A stretch of 64,000 bases of DNA from Collinsella aerofaciens (GCA_008668235.1 RQCP01000011.1:1-64000); one strand, 5' to 3'. Positions 10,109 to 19,151 are shown, counted from the first letter of the stretch. Numbers and translations are program-made. Notes: generated by a model from the letters alone, not told the origin.

Positions 10109-13100
10109 CTACACGTCCCTCCTTACAAACGTTCCTTCGTGGTTATACGAGCAGCGCGCATGCGCGGCCTGAGCCGACGCCGGGTCGACGGCGGCAACGT
10201 TGCCCGCCTCGAGCTCGCGCAGGCGCTCGGCAATGCCGGCCTCCACGCGATCGAGCAGGGCATCGAAGTCCATGCTGCCGCCCTCGCCCGGGAAGCCCTT
10301 CTTGAGGCCCGGGATGCGACCGTCACCGCGCTCTTCCTCGAGCAACTCGGCGCTCGCCGCACCGCGCAGCGCGGGCTTGCCGCCCTTGGTCGAAAAATAG
10401 AGCGCTGCACGGGTATCCAAGCCCAGTGCCCGACGCATGGCCTGCGCGTAGATGAGCGTTTGGGTATGGGGCGGCAGCCAGCGCGGGTCGTCGATGGGAG
10501 CCTCGCCCGTCTCCTCGTCACGCACCGTGGGGTCGGCAAGCTTAAACTCCTCGACACCCGAACGATGCTTGTAGTCGATTACCACGGCGCGGTTCTCGGC
10601 GTCCACGTCCACACGGTCGATGCGCCCGCCGAGCGGCCAACCGGCATACTCGACCTGGAGCTCGTTGAACGCAAACTCCAGGTAGCGCGGGGCAAAGGGG
10701 GCAAGTGCCTCGGACTCGTAGGCAAGCACGCCCTCCAGCTGCGGCAAGATCTCGGCCACCTGGCGCTCCTCCACCGCAGAGAGCGGCACCAGCGGGCCCT
10801 CCGTGCCGCGCTTGCCGGCGTGCTCGGCCAACGTCTCGTCAAAGACCTCGTGCAGCAGCTCCTGAGCACGCGGCAGATTCTCGGGCGTCACGCGCTCCAT
10901 GCCTTCTTGGGGCAGACGGGCATGCAGATGCTCCAGCACGTCGTGGACAAAGTTGCCCTTCTCCATGTTGCCAAAGCCAGCGTCGATCGACTGGGGCTTG
11001 ACGCGATACGAGACGAACCAGCATAGCGGACAGGTCGAATAGGCCTCGATCTGCGAGGCAGACGTCAAGCGCGGCACCAGCGGCGCATCCTCGCCCTCGC
11101 CATCGCGACGGCGCAGGACCAAATACGGCACGGCCTCGGCACTCAGATGCTGAGGGGCTTCACAGGTCACGCGCTCGCGCTTGAGGCCTTCACCTGCCGC
11201 GGGATCAAAGTCGGCGATGATATCGCCCTCGCCCACGCACGTGGGCTTGGCAGCACCAGCGGCCTCGGCATGTGCCCGCAGCTCGGTCCATACGGCTGCC
11301 GGGTAGCACTCGCGCGCCTGGCGATCGTGCGTCACGCGGGCGAGCGCGACCGGACCGCTCGCCGCCTGCATCGCACGGCCAAAGCGCACGCGCAGCAGGG
11401 CGGCGGGCTCCAAAGACACGCCGTCGCGGCGCAGCTCGGCCGTCAATGTGGCAAGCGGGCCCTCTTCGTGCGAAAGCGGATAGCTGTCCAGGTCGACATC
11501 GGCAAACAGCACGGCATCGTAGCCGCCAGGACGCAAAACCGACGCATCGGCAAGCGACACGAAGCGCACTTGTGCCCGTGGCGTGCGATCGACCTCGTAG
11601 GTCGCGTAATCGTAAGCGGTACTGCGCTTGTCCACCTTGGTTCGAACGCCGTCGAGAACCGGCACGGTCGCGGCCTGCGACACGTCGAGTGCGCGAGCAT
11701 CGTTCATAAGGATGTCGATGGCATGGCGCAGCAAAGCCGTCTCTGCCTGGCGACGGGCCTGGCCGTCAAGGCCGCCTAGAGCGCGATCGGGCAGCGCCTC
11801 GGCAACGGCGAGCATGGCCTTGAGCGCCGTCACGGGTTTGTCGCGCCACAGCGCCTGGAACACGTCCGAGACCACACACGGCACGTTCTTAAACCAGTTT
11901 TCGTCGCTCGCCGCCTTGCGCGCGCCCCTCACCTGACCCTGGACGCTCTGCAGCAGGCTCTTAACGCCCGCAGTGGTCTTGTTGCGCGACAGGCGTATGT
12001 TCTTGTCGAAGCCGCGGGCGCTCGCGGCGTCGGCACCCGAAAGCGGGCTATAAATCCAGTCGGTAAGCTCCGGAGCGGGCCACCACTCGGTCTTGGAAGC
12101 GGTGCCCTCGTCGGCGGCTTTCATACGCTCGATCAGGTTGGCGAGCGCCGTAAACTGCCTGCCCGCGATGGACTGGGAAAACGCCGTGAACTCAGTCGTC
12201 TCGGCCGCAATGTGACGCGCCGCCAGACGAGAGGCGAGCTCAACGAACAGCTGGGGTGCCCGGGCAGAAACAACGAGCACGCGCACAGGGTCGGCAGGCG
12301 TCGCGACGCCGTCGACCTCGGAACCCCGGCACGTTTTTACCAGATCATCAATTGCGTCCGCATAAGCATGAGCACGGGCATGGGGGCCAGCGACCTCAAT
12401 AAAGGCAGGCTGAGCGGCGGTCCCGCAAGCGGCATCAGACGCGCCGACACCCTCCCCTAGCGGCGCGATCTCAAACAACACATCGCGGGCATCAAATGCC
12501 GCGGCAAGCTCCTCGCGCATCGCCGCCTGCTCGCGGGCAAGCAGCACGACGACCTCTCCCCCATTGTTCGCCACGGCAGACAGCAGCTCGAGCAGACCGT
12601 GCGTAAACGACGTGATACCGCGCACGCATACGGCGCGAGTGCACGCCGGCAGGCTATCGGCCAGGACACTGGTCATAATGTCAGCTGCCTCGCAGGGCTC
12701 AACCATATCTCGACGGTCCAAACCGCCCGCGTAGGCGCGCAAAAGCTCGAACACACGAGCCTCGGCATCGCTTTTTGGCTCAGGCCGGCAGTTGTCGCCA
12801 CGGCATCGTTCGGCACCCGTCCCCGCAACGCCCGGCAACACGTCGCGGGCCATGCGCGCGAGCATGCGCACTGTGCCCTGGCTGCGCGAAAGCGGCTGCA
12901 GAGCGGCGTCGTCGCGGCGGTCGATCATGTCCGAGAACAGCATCTGGCGCTGAAGGTTGTCCACAAAGCTGCGGCCATCGCCCATAAGCTCCCACAGCGA
13001 GCTGAGCCACGATGTGGGCGTCTTGTAGTCGACACCCAGTGAAACCCCGGCTTCCGCCGCATCATGGCGGCACAGGTCGAGCTCGGCAAATGTTGGCGCC

Positions 13101-13204
13101 AACAGAACAGCGCGCCCGTGGCGGGCAACCAGGTCGGCCAGTAGCGCCGCCTCGGCATCGCTCAAATCCGTGCCGGCATTGGTGGTATAGATTCGAACAG
13201 GCAT
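10109..13204 (-). CDS. addB: AddB-like PD-(D/E)XK nuclease subunit
   Basis: A 1031-residue protein encoded immediately upstream of addA. The C-terminal third carries a RecB-type nuclease (RIDRVDVDAENRAVVIDYKH, catalytic D-x-K at about 877-879). A Cys pair in STCPLCWFVSYRV (about 726) and a Cys near the C-terminus (ARCSYNHEGTF) resemble the iron-sulfur staple of AddB, though only three suitable cysteines are visible instead of four. The N-terminus (AVLLAPTFAELDLCRHD) lacks a convincing Walker A motif, unlike Bacillus AddB but as in several RexB/AddB variants. It would act as nuclease partner and scaffold for addA. The start ATG at 13204 has no strong RBS. Confidence 0.8.
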   Translation of the reverse strand: MPVRIYTTNAGTDLSDAEAALLADLVARHGRAVLLAPTFAELDLCRHDAAEAGVSLGVDYKTPTSWLSSLWELMGDGRSFVDNLQRQMLFSDMIDRRDDAALQPLSRSQGTVRMLARMARDVLPGVAGTGAERCRGDNCRPEPKSDAEARVFELLRAYAGGLDRRDMVEPCEAADIMTSVLADSLPACTRAVCVRGITSFTHGLLELLSAVANNGGEVVVLLAREQAAMREELAAAFDARDVLFEIAPLGEGVGASDAACGTAAQPAFIEVAGPHARAHAYADAIDDLVKTCRGSEVDGVATPADPVRVLVVSARAPQLFVELASRLAARHIAAETTEFTAFSQSIAGRQFTALANLIERMKAADEGTASKTEWWPAPELTDWIYSPLSGADAASARGFDKNIRLSRNKTTAGVKSLLQSVQGQVRGARKAASDENWFKNVPCVVSDVFQALWRDKPVTALKAMLAVAEALPDRALGGLDGQARRQAETALLRHAIDILMNDARALDVSQAATVPVLDGVRTKVDKRSTAYDYATYEVDRTPRAQVRFVSLADASVLRPGGYDAVLFADVDLDSYPLSHEEGPLATLTAELRRDGVSLEPAALLRVRFGRAMQAASGPVALARVTHDRQARECYPAAVWTELRAHAEAAGAAKPTCVGEGDIIADFDPAAGEGLKRERVTCEAPQHLSAEAVPYLVLRRRDGEGEDAPLVPRLTSASQIEAYSTCPLCWFVSYRVKPQSIDAGFGNMEKGNFVHDVLEHLHARLPQEGMERVTPENLPRAQELLHEVFDETLAEHAGKRGTEGPLVPLSAVEERQVAEILPQLEGVLAYESEALAPFAPRYLEFAFNELQVEYAGWPLGGRIDRVDVDAENRAVVIDYKHRSGVEEFKLADPTVRDEETGEAPIDDPRWLPPHTQTLIYAQAMRRALGLDTRAALYFSTKGGKPALRGAASAELLEEERGDGRIPGLKKGFPGEGGSMDFDALLDRVEAGIAERLRELEAGNVAAVDPASAQAAHARCSYNHEGTFVRRDV

Positions 13205-13286
13205 GGTCCTCCGCTCAAACTGTTCGCAATAATCAATGCATCCATCCTACCCGCCCAAGCGGACAGATTTGCCCCACGCCAACAGA

Positions 13287-13375
13287 TTTGATCCCTTGGG
13301 GACGGAGGAAAACGAATCACCGGGTTAGACTGACCCCCTCTGTGATCCATTTTCCTCCGTCCCCAAGGGATCAAA
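13287..13375. repeat. Long palindrome with GGGGACGGAGGAAAA arms
   Basis: The left arm (13287-13319) and right arm (13343-13375) are near-perfect inverted copies of about 33 bases, reading TTTGATCCC then TTGGGGACGGAGGAAAA, around a 23-base centre. Half copies of the same arm occur at 24636-24664 and 25034-25061. It lies between addB and the yerC terminator. Confidence 0.85.
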
Positions 13376-13401
13376 AAACCGCCCCCGGAGGGACGGTTCT
13401 T
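13373..13401 (-). terminator. Intrinsic terminator of yerC
   Basis: On the minus strand AACCG and CGGTT, with CCC/GGG pairs inside, form a hairpin followed by TTTTT, about 25 bases after the yerC stop. It abuts the long palindrome at 13287-13375. Confidence 0.75.
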
Positions 13402-13424
13402 CGTAATTCAATGTTGTCGCTGGC

Positions 13425-13724
13425 CTACTCGCCATTCTCCAACTTAATGAGGATCTTGCGGTAGCCACCGTACTCGCCGTTCAGCGCCTTTGAAACGCGG
13501 CTCACCGTGGTGGACGAAGCGCCGGTACGGGCCTGAACCTCAACATAAGGCTCGCCCTCGTCCAAATAGCGCGCAACCTGCAAACGCTGAGAAAGGTCGC
13601 AAATCTCGCGCGGCGTGCAGATATCGGTCAAAAACGCTTGGATATCCTTCTCGTCGTCCAAAAGGCTAAATGCGTGGACCAGCTGCTTGACATCAGGCTT
13701 GTCAAACATGTTCTCGATATTCAT
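13425..13724 (-). CDS. yerC: YerC/YecD family TrpR-related regulator
   Basis: A 99-residue protein that matches the YerC/YecD group of the Trp repressor superfamily over its full length. The helix-turn-helix lies at about 50-80 (EGEPYVEVQARTGASSTTVSR), preceded by CTPREICDLSQRLQVA, the family hallmark. Members are small DNA-binding proteins of poorly defined role, often beside DNA-repair helicase genes (pcrA in Bacillus). Here it is followed by addB-addA on the same strand, but a terminator separates them. The ATG at 13724 has no strong RBS. It faces away from the YvlD-type gene at 14049. Confidence 0.9.
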   Translation of the reverse strand: MNIENMFDKPDVKQLVHAFSLLDDEKDIQAFLTDICTPREICDLSQRLQVARYLDEGEPYVEVQARTGASSTTVSRVSKALNGEYGGYRKILIKLENGE

Positions 13725-14048
13725 CGATCACCGCCAAACCCGCCAAAAGGCATCGAAGTTGATACTGACATCGGGCATCGTTCACCCGTTCTATGCAATA
13801 GGGCAACGCCTGTGGCTTTTGCCCGTAGCAGTGTAGCACACCACCAAACTAAAGCGACAAGACTCTCTGCCAGCGGCGCGTTTTTCAGGACGAACGCCGT
13901 TTAGAAACCATATGCGCACGTAAGCTCCACGAATATTTGAGACAATGGGCGCCCAAACACCGCGGCGCGCCCGCGCAACCATCCAGGTCGCCGCCGTAAG
14001 CCGCTTCACGCGACGCCAGCAACCCCGGCGCAAGAAAGGATTCACGCC
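13725..14048. other. Divergent intergenic region, no gene
   Basis: These 324 bases separate the oppositely oriented yerC and YvlD-type genes. They must hold both promoters. No RNA gene, hairpin or repeat family of this window is visible; only the RBS AAGAAAGGA at about 14032-14040 is clear. Confidence 0.5.
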
Positions 14049-14414
14049 ATGCGCTTTATGCTTAACTGGCTCTTCACCTCGATCGCCATCGCAATCGCCA
14101 CGTTCCTCGTCCCCGGTATCCAACCCTTCGGCTTTGCCGAGGCCTGGGTCTGCTTTGCCTTCGTGGGACTGTTCCTGAACATCGTCGATTCGTTCGTCAA
14201 ACCTTTCCTCACGGTCATCTCGCTGCCGCTCACGATCATTACGCTGGGCATTTTCCAGCTTGTCGTCAACAGCTTTATGCTTGAGCTCGCGAGTTACCTG
14301 TCGGTCAACCTGCTGGGCGCCGGTATCTCCATTGCCGGCTTTGGATCGGCCTTTATGGGCAGCATCCTGGTATCCATCATGCGCAGCATTCTCGACAGCA
14401 TCGCCGAGGGCTAG
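14049..14414 (+). CDS. YvlD-type (phage holin 4_2 family) membrane protein
   Basis: A 121-residue integral membrane protein with four hydrophobic segments (about 4-22, 30-50, 55-80, 90-115). The pattern FLVPGIQP, then LFLNIVDSFVKPFLTVISLPLTIITLG, is diagnostic of the YvlD/phage-holin-4 superfamily: a short extracytoplasmic loop, then a Lys-Pro-containing second hairpin. Despite the family name these are chromosomal housekeeping membrane proteins, in some species tied to envelope stress. There are no phage genes around it. RBS AAGAAAGGA precedes the ATG. A strong terminator follows 40 bases after the stop, so it appears to be a single-gene unit. Confidence 0.85.
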   Translation: MRFMLNWLFTSIAIAIATFLVPGIQPFGFAEAWVCFAFVGLFLNIVDSFVKPFLTVISLPLTIITLGIFQLVVNSFMLELASYLSVNLLGAGISIAGFGSAFMGSILVSIMRSILDSIAEG

Positions 14415-14451
14415 AACTGTTCAATACGAACCGTCATATCGACCCAAGACA

Positions 14452-14486
14452 AAGGCCGCCCATCGCAAAAATGGGCGGCCTTCTTA
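14452..14486 (+). terminator. Intrinsic terminator after the YvlD-type gene
   Basis: AAGGCCGCCCAT and ATGGGCGGCCTT form a 12-bp stem with a CGCAAAA loop, followed by CTTATTTG. It may also serve the convergent Rrf2 gene. Confidence 0.85.
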
Positions 14487-14551
14487 TTTGCCAAGTCTCA
14501 AAGGACGAGAGGATCTACCATTTCTACCCCGTCCCCAAATGCAGGTGTGGG

Positions 14552-14980
14552 TTAGATGACGTAGTCGTAGCCATGGTTGGGAGCGACAAGTTGATCGAGC
14601 GTCACACCGTCGAGGTAGTCGTTGATGAGCTTGTCCAGGTTCTTCCACACGTCGAGCGTGGGACACTCATCCGAACGCGAGCAGCCCTTGCAGTCGCCAT
14701 CCAGGCAGGCGACCGGCGCCAGACTGCCCTCGGTCAGGCGCAGGATCTCGCCCACCGTGTACTGCTCGGGCGGGCGCGTAAGCACGTAGCCGCCGCCCTT
14801 GCCACGCATGCCCGAGAGCATGTTGGCGCGCACAAGCGTAGCCAAGATGTTCTCGAGATATTTCTCGGAAATCCCCTGTCGCGCCGCGATCTCTTTGAGC
14901 GGGATGCGACCGGCTGCCTGGTGCTCGGCCAGGTCGACCATAACGCGCAGGGCATATCTGCCCTTAGTAGAAACCAACAT
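14552..14980 (-). CDS. Rrf2 family transcriptional regulator (IscR/CymR type)
   Basis: A 142-residue Rrf2 protein. The winged helix is at the N-terminus (MLVSTKGRYALRVMVDLAEH, then EIAARQGISEKYLENILATL). The C-terminal half holds four close cysteines in ACLDGDCKGCSRSDECPTL (about 91-109), at the position of the [2Fe-2S] ligands of IscR. That suggests it binds an iron-sulfur cluster, unlike Bacillus CymR, which lacks them. It is divergent from cysK, so control of cysteine synthesis is the likely task, perhaps read out through cluster status. Autoregulation through the shared 253-base region is probable. Confidence 0.9.
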   Translation of the reverse strand: MLVSTKGRYALRVMVDLAEHQAAGRIPLKEIAARQGISEKYLENILATLVRANMLSGMRGKGGGYVLTRPPEQYTVGEILRLTEGSLAPVACLDGDCKGCSRSDECPTLDVWKNLDKLINDYLDGVTLDQLVAPNHGYDYVI

Positions 14981-15097
14981 GTATAGTGCTGCCTTTCGGT
15001 CATTTAGTCCGTAGAAATTCTAGCCGAAAAATTGGTTTTGAAAATACCCGTTCCGGTCAAGATGGTTAATCAACTTGCAATAATCTCCTATTTCCTA

Positions 15098-15126
15098 TTG
15101 CATTACTAGGCTTTACTGTCTACTAT
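15098..15126 (+). promoter_or_regulatory. Predicted cysK promoter
   Basis: A -35 box TTGCAT (15098-15103) and a -10 box TACTAT (15121-15126) are separated by 17 bases. The 5' leader to cysK would be about 100 bases and includes the operator at 15149-15169. Confidence 0.55.
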
Positions 15127-15148
15127 GCTTGCCAACAGCAAAACGAAC

Positions 15149-15169
15149 AACCCATAAGGTTTATGGGTT
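15149..15169. promoter_or_regulatory. Perfect palindrome upstream of cysK, likely operator
   Basis: AACCCATAA and TTATGGGTT are exact inverted repeats of 9 bases around GGT. The site falls just downstream of the predicted cysK start of transcription, where a bound repressor would block elongation. The divergent Rrf2 protein is the obvious candidate binder; this is inference from position. Confidence 0.55.
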
Positions 15170-15233
15170 TCGCTGCTACACGCACCGTAAAACCACACGG
15201 TATCCAGTCATTTGAACACTTTGGAGGTTCACC

Positions 15234-16172
15234 ATGAGCAATGTTTATACGTCCATCGATCAGCTTATCGGCCACACCCCGCTTCTGGAGCTCACTCACT
15301 TTGAGGCCGATGAGGACCTCAAGGCCCGCGTGCTCGTCAAGCTGGAATACTTCAACCCCGCCGGGTCCGTTAAAGACCGCGTCGCCAAGAACATGATTGA
15401 CGAGGCCGAGAAGGCCGGCAAGCTCGTGCGCGGCGGCGACTACACCATCATCGAGCCCACGAGTGGCAACACCGGCGTCGGCATCGCCTCGGTGGCGGCG
15501 GCTCGCGGCTACAAGGTGATCATCACCATGCCCGAGACTATGTCCGTCGAGCGTCGCAAGCTTATGCAGGCATATGGCGCACAACTCGTGCTCACCGACG
15601 GTTCCAAGGGCATGAAGGGCGCCATCGCCAAGGCCGAAGAACTGCAGAAGGAGACCCCCAACAGCATTATCGCCGGCCAGTTTGTGAACCCCGCCAACCC
15701 CGCCATCCACAAGGCCACGACCGGCCCCGAGATCTGGGATGACACCGACGGCGAGGTCGACATCTTCGTCGCCGGCGTTGGAACCGGCGGCACCGTGACC
15801 GGCGTGGGTGAGTTCCTCAAGGAGCAGAACCCCGAAATCAAGGTCGTCGCCGTCGAGCCCGCCACTTCCCCGGTGCTCTCCAAGGGCCAAGCCGGCCCGC
15901 ACAAGATCCAGGGTATCGGCGCCGGTTTTGTGCCCGACGTCCTCGACACCCAGGTCTATGACGAGATCATCCCCGTCGAGAACGACGACGCCTTTGCGAC
16001 CGGCCGCGCCGTGGGCCACAAGGAGGGCGTGCTCGTAGGCATTTCGTCCGGCGCCGCCGTGTGGGCCGCGCTGCAGCTGGCCAAGCGCCCCGAGAACGAG
16101 GGCAAGACCATCGTGGCCCTGCTTGCCGACACCGGCGAGCGCTACCTGTCCACGGCGCTCTTCCAGGACTAG
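15234..16172 (+). CDS. cysK: Cysteine synthase A (O-acetylserine sulfhydrylase)
   Basis: A 312-residue PLP enzyme that makes L-cysteine from O-acetylserine and sulfide. The PLP lysine is K47 in NPAGSVKDRV. The substrate loop EPTSGNTGVG is at about 76-85, the phosphate-binding glycine loop GVGTGGTVTGVG at about 182-193, and GISSGAAVWAAL lies near the C-terminus, all as in CysK. The end (RYLSTALFQD) is the normal CysK C-terminus that docks serine acetyltransferase in other bacteria; no cysE is in the window. RBS TTGGAGG precedes the ATG. Promoter, operator and Rrf2 gene lie just upstream, and a terminator separates it from mnmA. Confidence 0.96.
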   Translation: MSNVYTSIDQLIGHTPLLELTHFEADEDLKARVLVKLEYFNPAGSVKDRVAKNMIDEAEKAGKLVRGGDYTIIEPTSGNTGVGIASVAAARGYKVIITMPETMSVERRKLMQAYGAQLVLTDGSKGMKGAIAKAEELQKETPNSIIAGQFVNPANPAIHKATTGPEIWDDTDGEVDIFVAGVGTGGTVTGVGEFLKEQNPEIKVVAVEPATSPVLSKGQAGPHKIQGIGAGFVPDVLDTQVYDEIIPVENDDAFATGRAVGHKEGVLVGISSGAAVWAALQLAKRPENEGKTIVALLADTGERYLSTALFQD

Positions 16173-16284
16173 GGCCTGTCGCCCATAGGTTGAGCCCACG
16201 GACGAGCCGGTCTCCTCTCTCCCGGCAGTCTGAGCCCATCCAATCAGGGTGTCCCACGAGACGCCCGAACTTGCTACAATGTCT

Positions 16285-16323
16285 GCGGCGCGGAACCAGC
16301 CTCCCGCGCCGCTTTTCTTTTTT
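16285..16323 (+). terminator. Intrinsic terminator between cysK and mnmA
   Basis: GCGGCGCGG and CCGCGCCGC form a perfect 9-bp stem with a 10-base loop, followed by TTTTCTTTTTT. It ends only 30 bases before the mnmA start, so mnmA may depend partly on read-through. Confidence 0.88.
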
Positions 16324-16352
16324 GGCCACATGCCACCAAGGAGAACCTCCCC

Positions 16353-17453
16353 ATGCACAACAAGCGCGTGCTCGTCGCCATGAGCGGCGGCGTCGATTCC
16401 AGCGTGACCGCGTACCTGCTCAAAAGCCAGGGCTACGAATGCGTCGGCGCCACCATGCGCCTCACCTGCCCCGCGCCCGATCCCGCCACGGGCATGAGTA
16501 AGGTCGACCGCGACATCGCCGATGCGAAGGCCGTCGCCGAGCGTCTGGGGATACCCCACCATGTGCTCGACCTGCAGCAGACCTTCGACCGCAATGTTAT
16601 CGAGCGCTTCGTGACCGCCTACCAGGAGGGACTGACGCCCAATCCGTGCATCATCTGCAACCGACATATTAAGTTTGGCGCGCTGCTCGATGCGGCACTC
16701 GATATGGGCTGCGACTACATCGCCACAGGTCACTACGCCAAAACGAGCCAGGCGTCCGACGGCACCTGGCAGCTGCATCGCGGCGAGGACCCCAAGAAGG
16801 ACCAGAGCTACTTTTTGTATTCGCTCACGCAGGAACGCCTGGCGCACACGATCTTTCCGCTGGCTGGGCTGGACAAAGAGCGCGACGTGCGCCGCATTGC
16901 CGCCGAGCAGGGCTTCATCAACGCCAAGAAGGCCGAGAGCGAGGATATCTGCTTTATCGCGGACGGCGACTACGCGGGCTATATCGAGCGCCGCCGTGGA
17001 CATGCCGCCGAGCCGGGCGATATTGTATGGCGCGACGGCAGCGTGGTCGGGCGCCACAACGGTGCGCTGCGCTATACCATCGGCCAGCGCAAGGGCTTGG
17101 GCGTCGCGATGGCGCATCCCGTGTATGTGACGGGCGTCGACACCGCCAACAACACCGTGCATCTGGGCGAGGCCGAAGACCTAACGGCCACAGCACTCAC
17201 GGCCGACGACTGGATCTGGAGCGCCCCTGCCGACCGCATGGAGGCAGAACTCGATGCCGGCGGCATTCGCGTGGGCGCCAAGTACCGCTACCGTCAGAAA
17301 GACCAAGCAGCAACCCTTACGCGCGGCGAAGACGGGCAAATGCTGCTGACTTTTGACGAGCCGCAGCGAGCCATCGCCCCCGGCCAGGCCGTTGTAGTCT
17401 ACCACGGCGACATCGTCCTCGGCGGCGGTACCGTGACTGCCGCCATCAAGTAG
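16353..17453 (+). CDS. mnmA: tRNA-specific 2-thiouridylase
   Basis: MnmA (366 residues) puts the 2-thio group on wobble uridine 34 of tRNA Lys, Glu and Gln. The ATP-pyrophosphatase loop is AMSGGVDSSVTAYLL near the N-terminus. The two catalytic cysteines are in NPCIICN (about 102) and ESEDICFIADGDYAGYI (about 200). The C-terminal domain with GQRKGLGVAMAHPVYVTGVD and the final beta barrel is complete. RBS AAGGAGAACC precedes the ATG. In many species mnmA follows iscS and an Rrf2 gene; here cysK takes that place. A cysteine desulfurase, needed as sulfur donor, is not in the window. Confidence 0.96.
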   Translation: MHNKRVLVAMSGGVDSSVTAYLLKSQGYECVGATMRLTCPAPDPATGMSKVDRDIADAKAVAERLGIPHHVLDLQQTFDRNVIERFVTAYQEGLTPNPCIICNRHIKFGALLDAALDMGCDYIATGHYAKTSQASDGTWQLHRGEDPKKDQSYFLYSLTQERLAHTIFPLAGLDKERDVRRIAAEQGFINAKKAESEDICFIADGDYAGYIERRRGHAAEPGDIVWRDGSVVGRHNGALRYTIGQRKGLGVAMAHPVYVTGVDTANNTVHLGEAEDLTATALTADDWIWSAPADRMEAELDAGGIRVGAKYRYRQKDQAATLTRGEDGQMLLTFDEPQRAIAPGQAVVVYHGDIVLGGGTVTAAIK

Positions 17454-17468
17454 TCCCACCCCCTTCAT

Positions 17469-17537
17469 AAGTTGCGGTGAAATAGGGACTGTTTAAGCGT
17501 TTAAAACCGCCAAACAGTCCCTATTTCACCGCAACTT
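17469..17537. repeat. Palindrome, GTTGCGGTGAAAT family, copy 1
   Basis: AAGTTGCGGTGAAAT then AGGGACTGTTT (17469-17494) has an exact 26-base inverted partner (17512-17537) around a 17-base loop. It sits between the convergent mnmA and M42 peptidase genes. Related, less perfect copies are at 46659-46725 and 61577-61643. Confidence 0.9.
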
Positions 17538-17589
17538 AGAGAGGACGGCCTCGGTCGGTACTGCCGTATCAGCCGAGGCCGCTGCATCG

Positions 17590-18633
17590 CTAGCGCTGTA
17601 CGTAGGCGCGGACCAGCTCGTAGGTATTGCGCACGCCGTCGATGTGGCTGCGCTCGTAGTTGTGGCTCGCGTACACGCCGGGGCCGATCAGGCCGTGACG
17701 GATGTCGTAGCCGGCCGAGAGCGTGGCCTCAACGTCCGAGCCGTAGTGCGAATACACATCGATGGCGTAATCGAGCTCCAGCTCGCGCGCGATGTTGGAC
17801 AGCGTGGTTACCAGGTCGTAGTTGTACGGACCGCCCGAATCCTTGGCGCAAATCGACACCATGCGCTCGGTGCAGCCCAGGTCGTCGCCCACGCAGCCCA
17901 TGTCAACGCTGATCATCTCGCGCGTGTCGGCCGGCACGAAAGCACCGCCGTGGCCGACCTCCTCGTACACGGTAAAGAGCAGCGACACCTTGCGCGAAAG
18001 CGACACCTCGCCGTCAGCAACAGCGCGGGCCAGACCCAGCAGAATCGACGCCGACAGCTTGTCATCCAGGAAGCGGCTCTTGATGTAGCCGCTCTCCGTC
18101 ACCGTGGTACGCGGATCCATAGCGATGATGTCGCCGGTCTGAATGCCCAGCTCAAGCACATCGTCCTTGCTGTCGACATTCTCATCGAGCAGGATTTCCA
18201 TGTTCTTCTCGATGGTCTTGACCGGCTCGTCGGCCACATGCGCCGAAGGCTCGGTATTGAGGACCACGCCCGTGTAGACATTGCCGTCGCGCGTGTAGAC
18301 GGTGCAGTTCTCGCCATCGGCCGTAGACCACTGATGCCCGCCGAGCGTCGTGGGGCGCAGGCGACCATTGTCCTTAATGGAACGCACCATGGCGCCCAGG
18401 GTATCGACATGGCTCGCCAGTACGAGCGGCTCACCCTCGCCACCAAGCTCAACGAGCACGTTACCCTTATTGGAACGCTCAGGCCCAAACCCCATATCGC
18501 GCAGGGTCTCCATCAGATAATCAGTCGCCGCACGGGTATAGCCCGTCGGCGAAGCAATAGAAGTCAGTGTCTTAAGCTGTCCCGCGATATAGGAGAGCGT
18601 CTCCTCTAGAGAAGCATCGATTACAGAAGCCAT
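17590..18633 (-). CDS. M42 family metallopeptidase
   Basis: A 347-residue cytosolic aminopeptidase of the M42 (glutamyl/tetrahedral aminopeptidase) family. The metal site residues are visible in LASHVDTLGAMV, RFLDDKLSAS, TVYEEVGHGG (catalytic Glu plus ligand), ISVDMGC and ASHNYERSH. These enzymes assemble into dodecamers and trim peptides. I place the start at 18633 (MASVIDASL), six bases after GGAAGG; an in-frame ATG two codons upstream (18639) overlaps that site. The gene is alone, with 600 bases of non-coding DNA upstream and a repeat palindrome downstream. Confidence 0.9.
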   Translation of the reverse strand: MASVIDASLEETLSYIAGQLKTLTSIASPTGYTRAATDYLMETLRDMGFGPERSNKGNVLVELGGEGEPLVLASHVDTLGAMVRSIKDNGRLRPTTLGGHQWSTADGENCTVYTRDGNVYTGVVLNTEPSAHVADEPVKTIEKNMEILLDENVDSKDDVLELGIQTGDIIAMDPRTTVTESGYIKSRFLDDKLSASILLGLARAVADGEVSLSRKVSLLFTVYEEVGHGGAFVPADTREMISVDMGCVGDDLGCTERMVSICAKDSGGPYNYDLVTTLSNIARELELDYAIDVYSHYGSDVEATLSAGYDIRHGLIGPGVYASHNYERSHIDGVRNTYELVRAYVQR

Positions 18634-18843
18634 GTGCATCCTTCCAAGCAAAACTAAGACCGAGTCCCGATTTTAACCGTTCTGCACGCGCAAGGCTCTG
18701 GGAGCCGAGCCACCTCCAGACGTCCTCGCGCCGATTTTGCGCACGCGCACGGCTTACAATCCCAATCTTGCATAAATCCTATCGGTATCTGCATAGAAAT
18801 GAGGAGTCTTTTTGCTTCGTCTCAGGGTACCCCACCTTGGGCC

Positions 18844-19077
18844 GTGCAAAAAACGGAGTATTCAGCACCGTGGGCCCCAACGGCCCCATCACGAACGACA
18901 AAACGACGTGGTTGCAGCAGTGTTGTAGGTCGTCGCAAAGCAAAAACTCAGTAACAACCCCCTCCACTCATCGATAGCCCGCCCACAATGGCTGTCGATG
19001 GGCGCCTGCGGGCCACTACGGGCCATTCAAAACGTTATGCATTTTTAAGAGCTTGCTGAATACTCCCAAAAATGCAC
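18844..19077. repeat. 234-bp unit bounded by 24-bp inverted repeats, copy 1
   Basis: The left end 18844-18867 (GTGCAAAAAACGGAGTATTC then AGCA) and the right end 19054-19077 (TGCTGAATACTCC then CAAAAATGCAC) are inverted copies. The interior contains its own hairpin, CATCGATAGCC / GGCTGTCGATG. Just 5' is GGTACCCCACCTTGGGCC. A second unit of 233 bp with the same ends is at 37222-37454. No open frame of note lies inside. It fills most of the 600-base gap between the M42 gene and the fucO terminator. Confidence 0.8.
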
Positions 19078-19151
19078 GCTGGGAAGTGCACCACCTATCC
19101 GCAGCGGGCAGTACGCCTTGGTTTTGTCCGTCTCAGGGCATCGGCGCAGCA

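Noticed and set aside
14049..14414. Prophage signal from the holin-family name
   Set aside because: The YvlD/phage-holin-4 superfamily is mostly chromosomal, and no lysin, capsid, integrase or attachment site is near.
15123..17162. 679-codon minus-strand frame across cysK and mnmA
   Set aside because: It runs antisense through two well-marked genes and across the visible cysK promoter and terminator.
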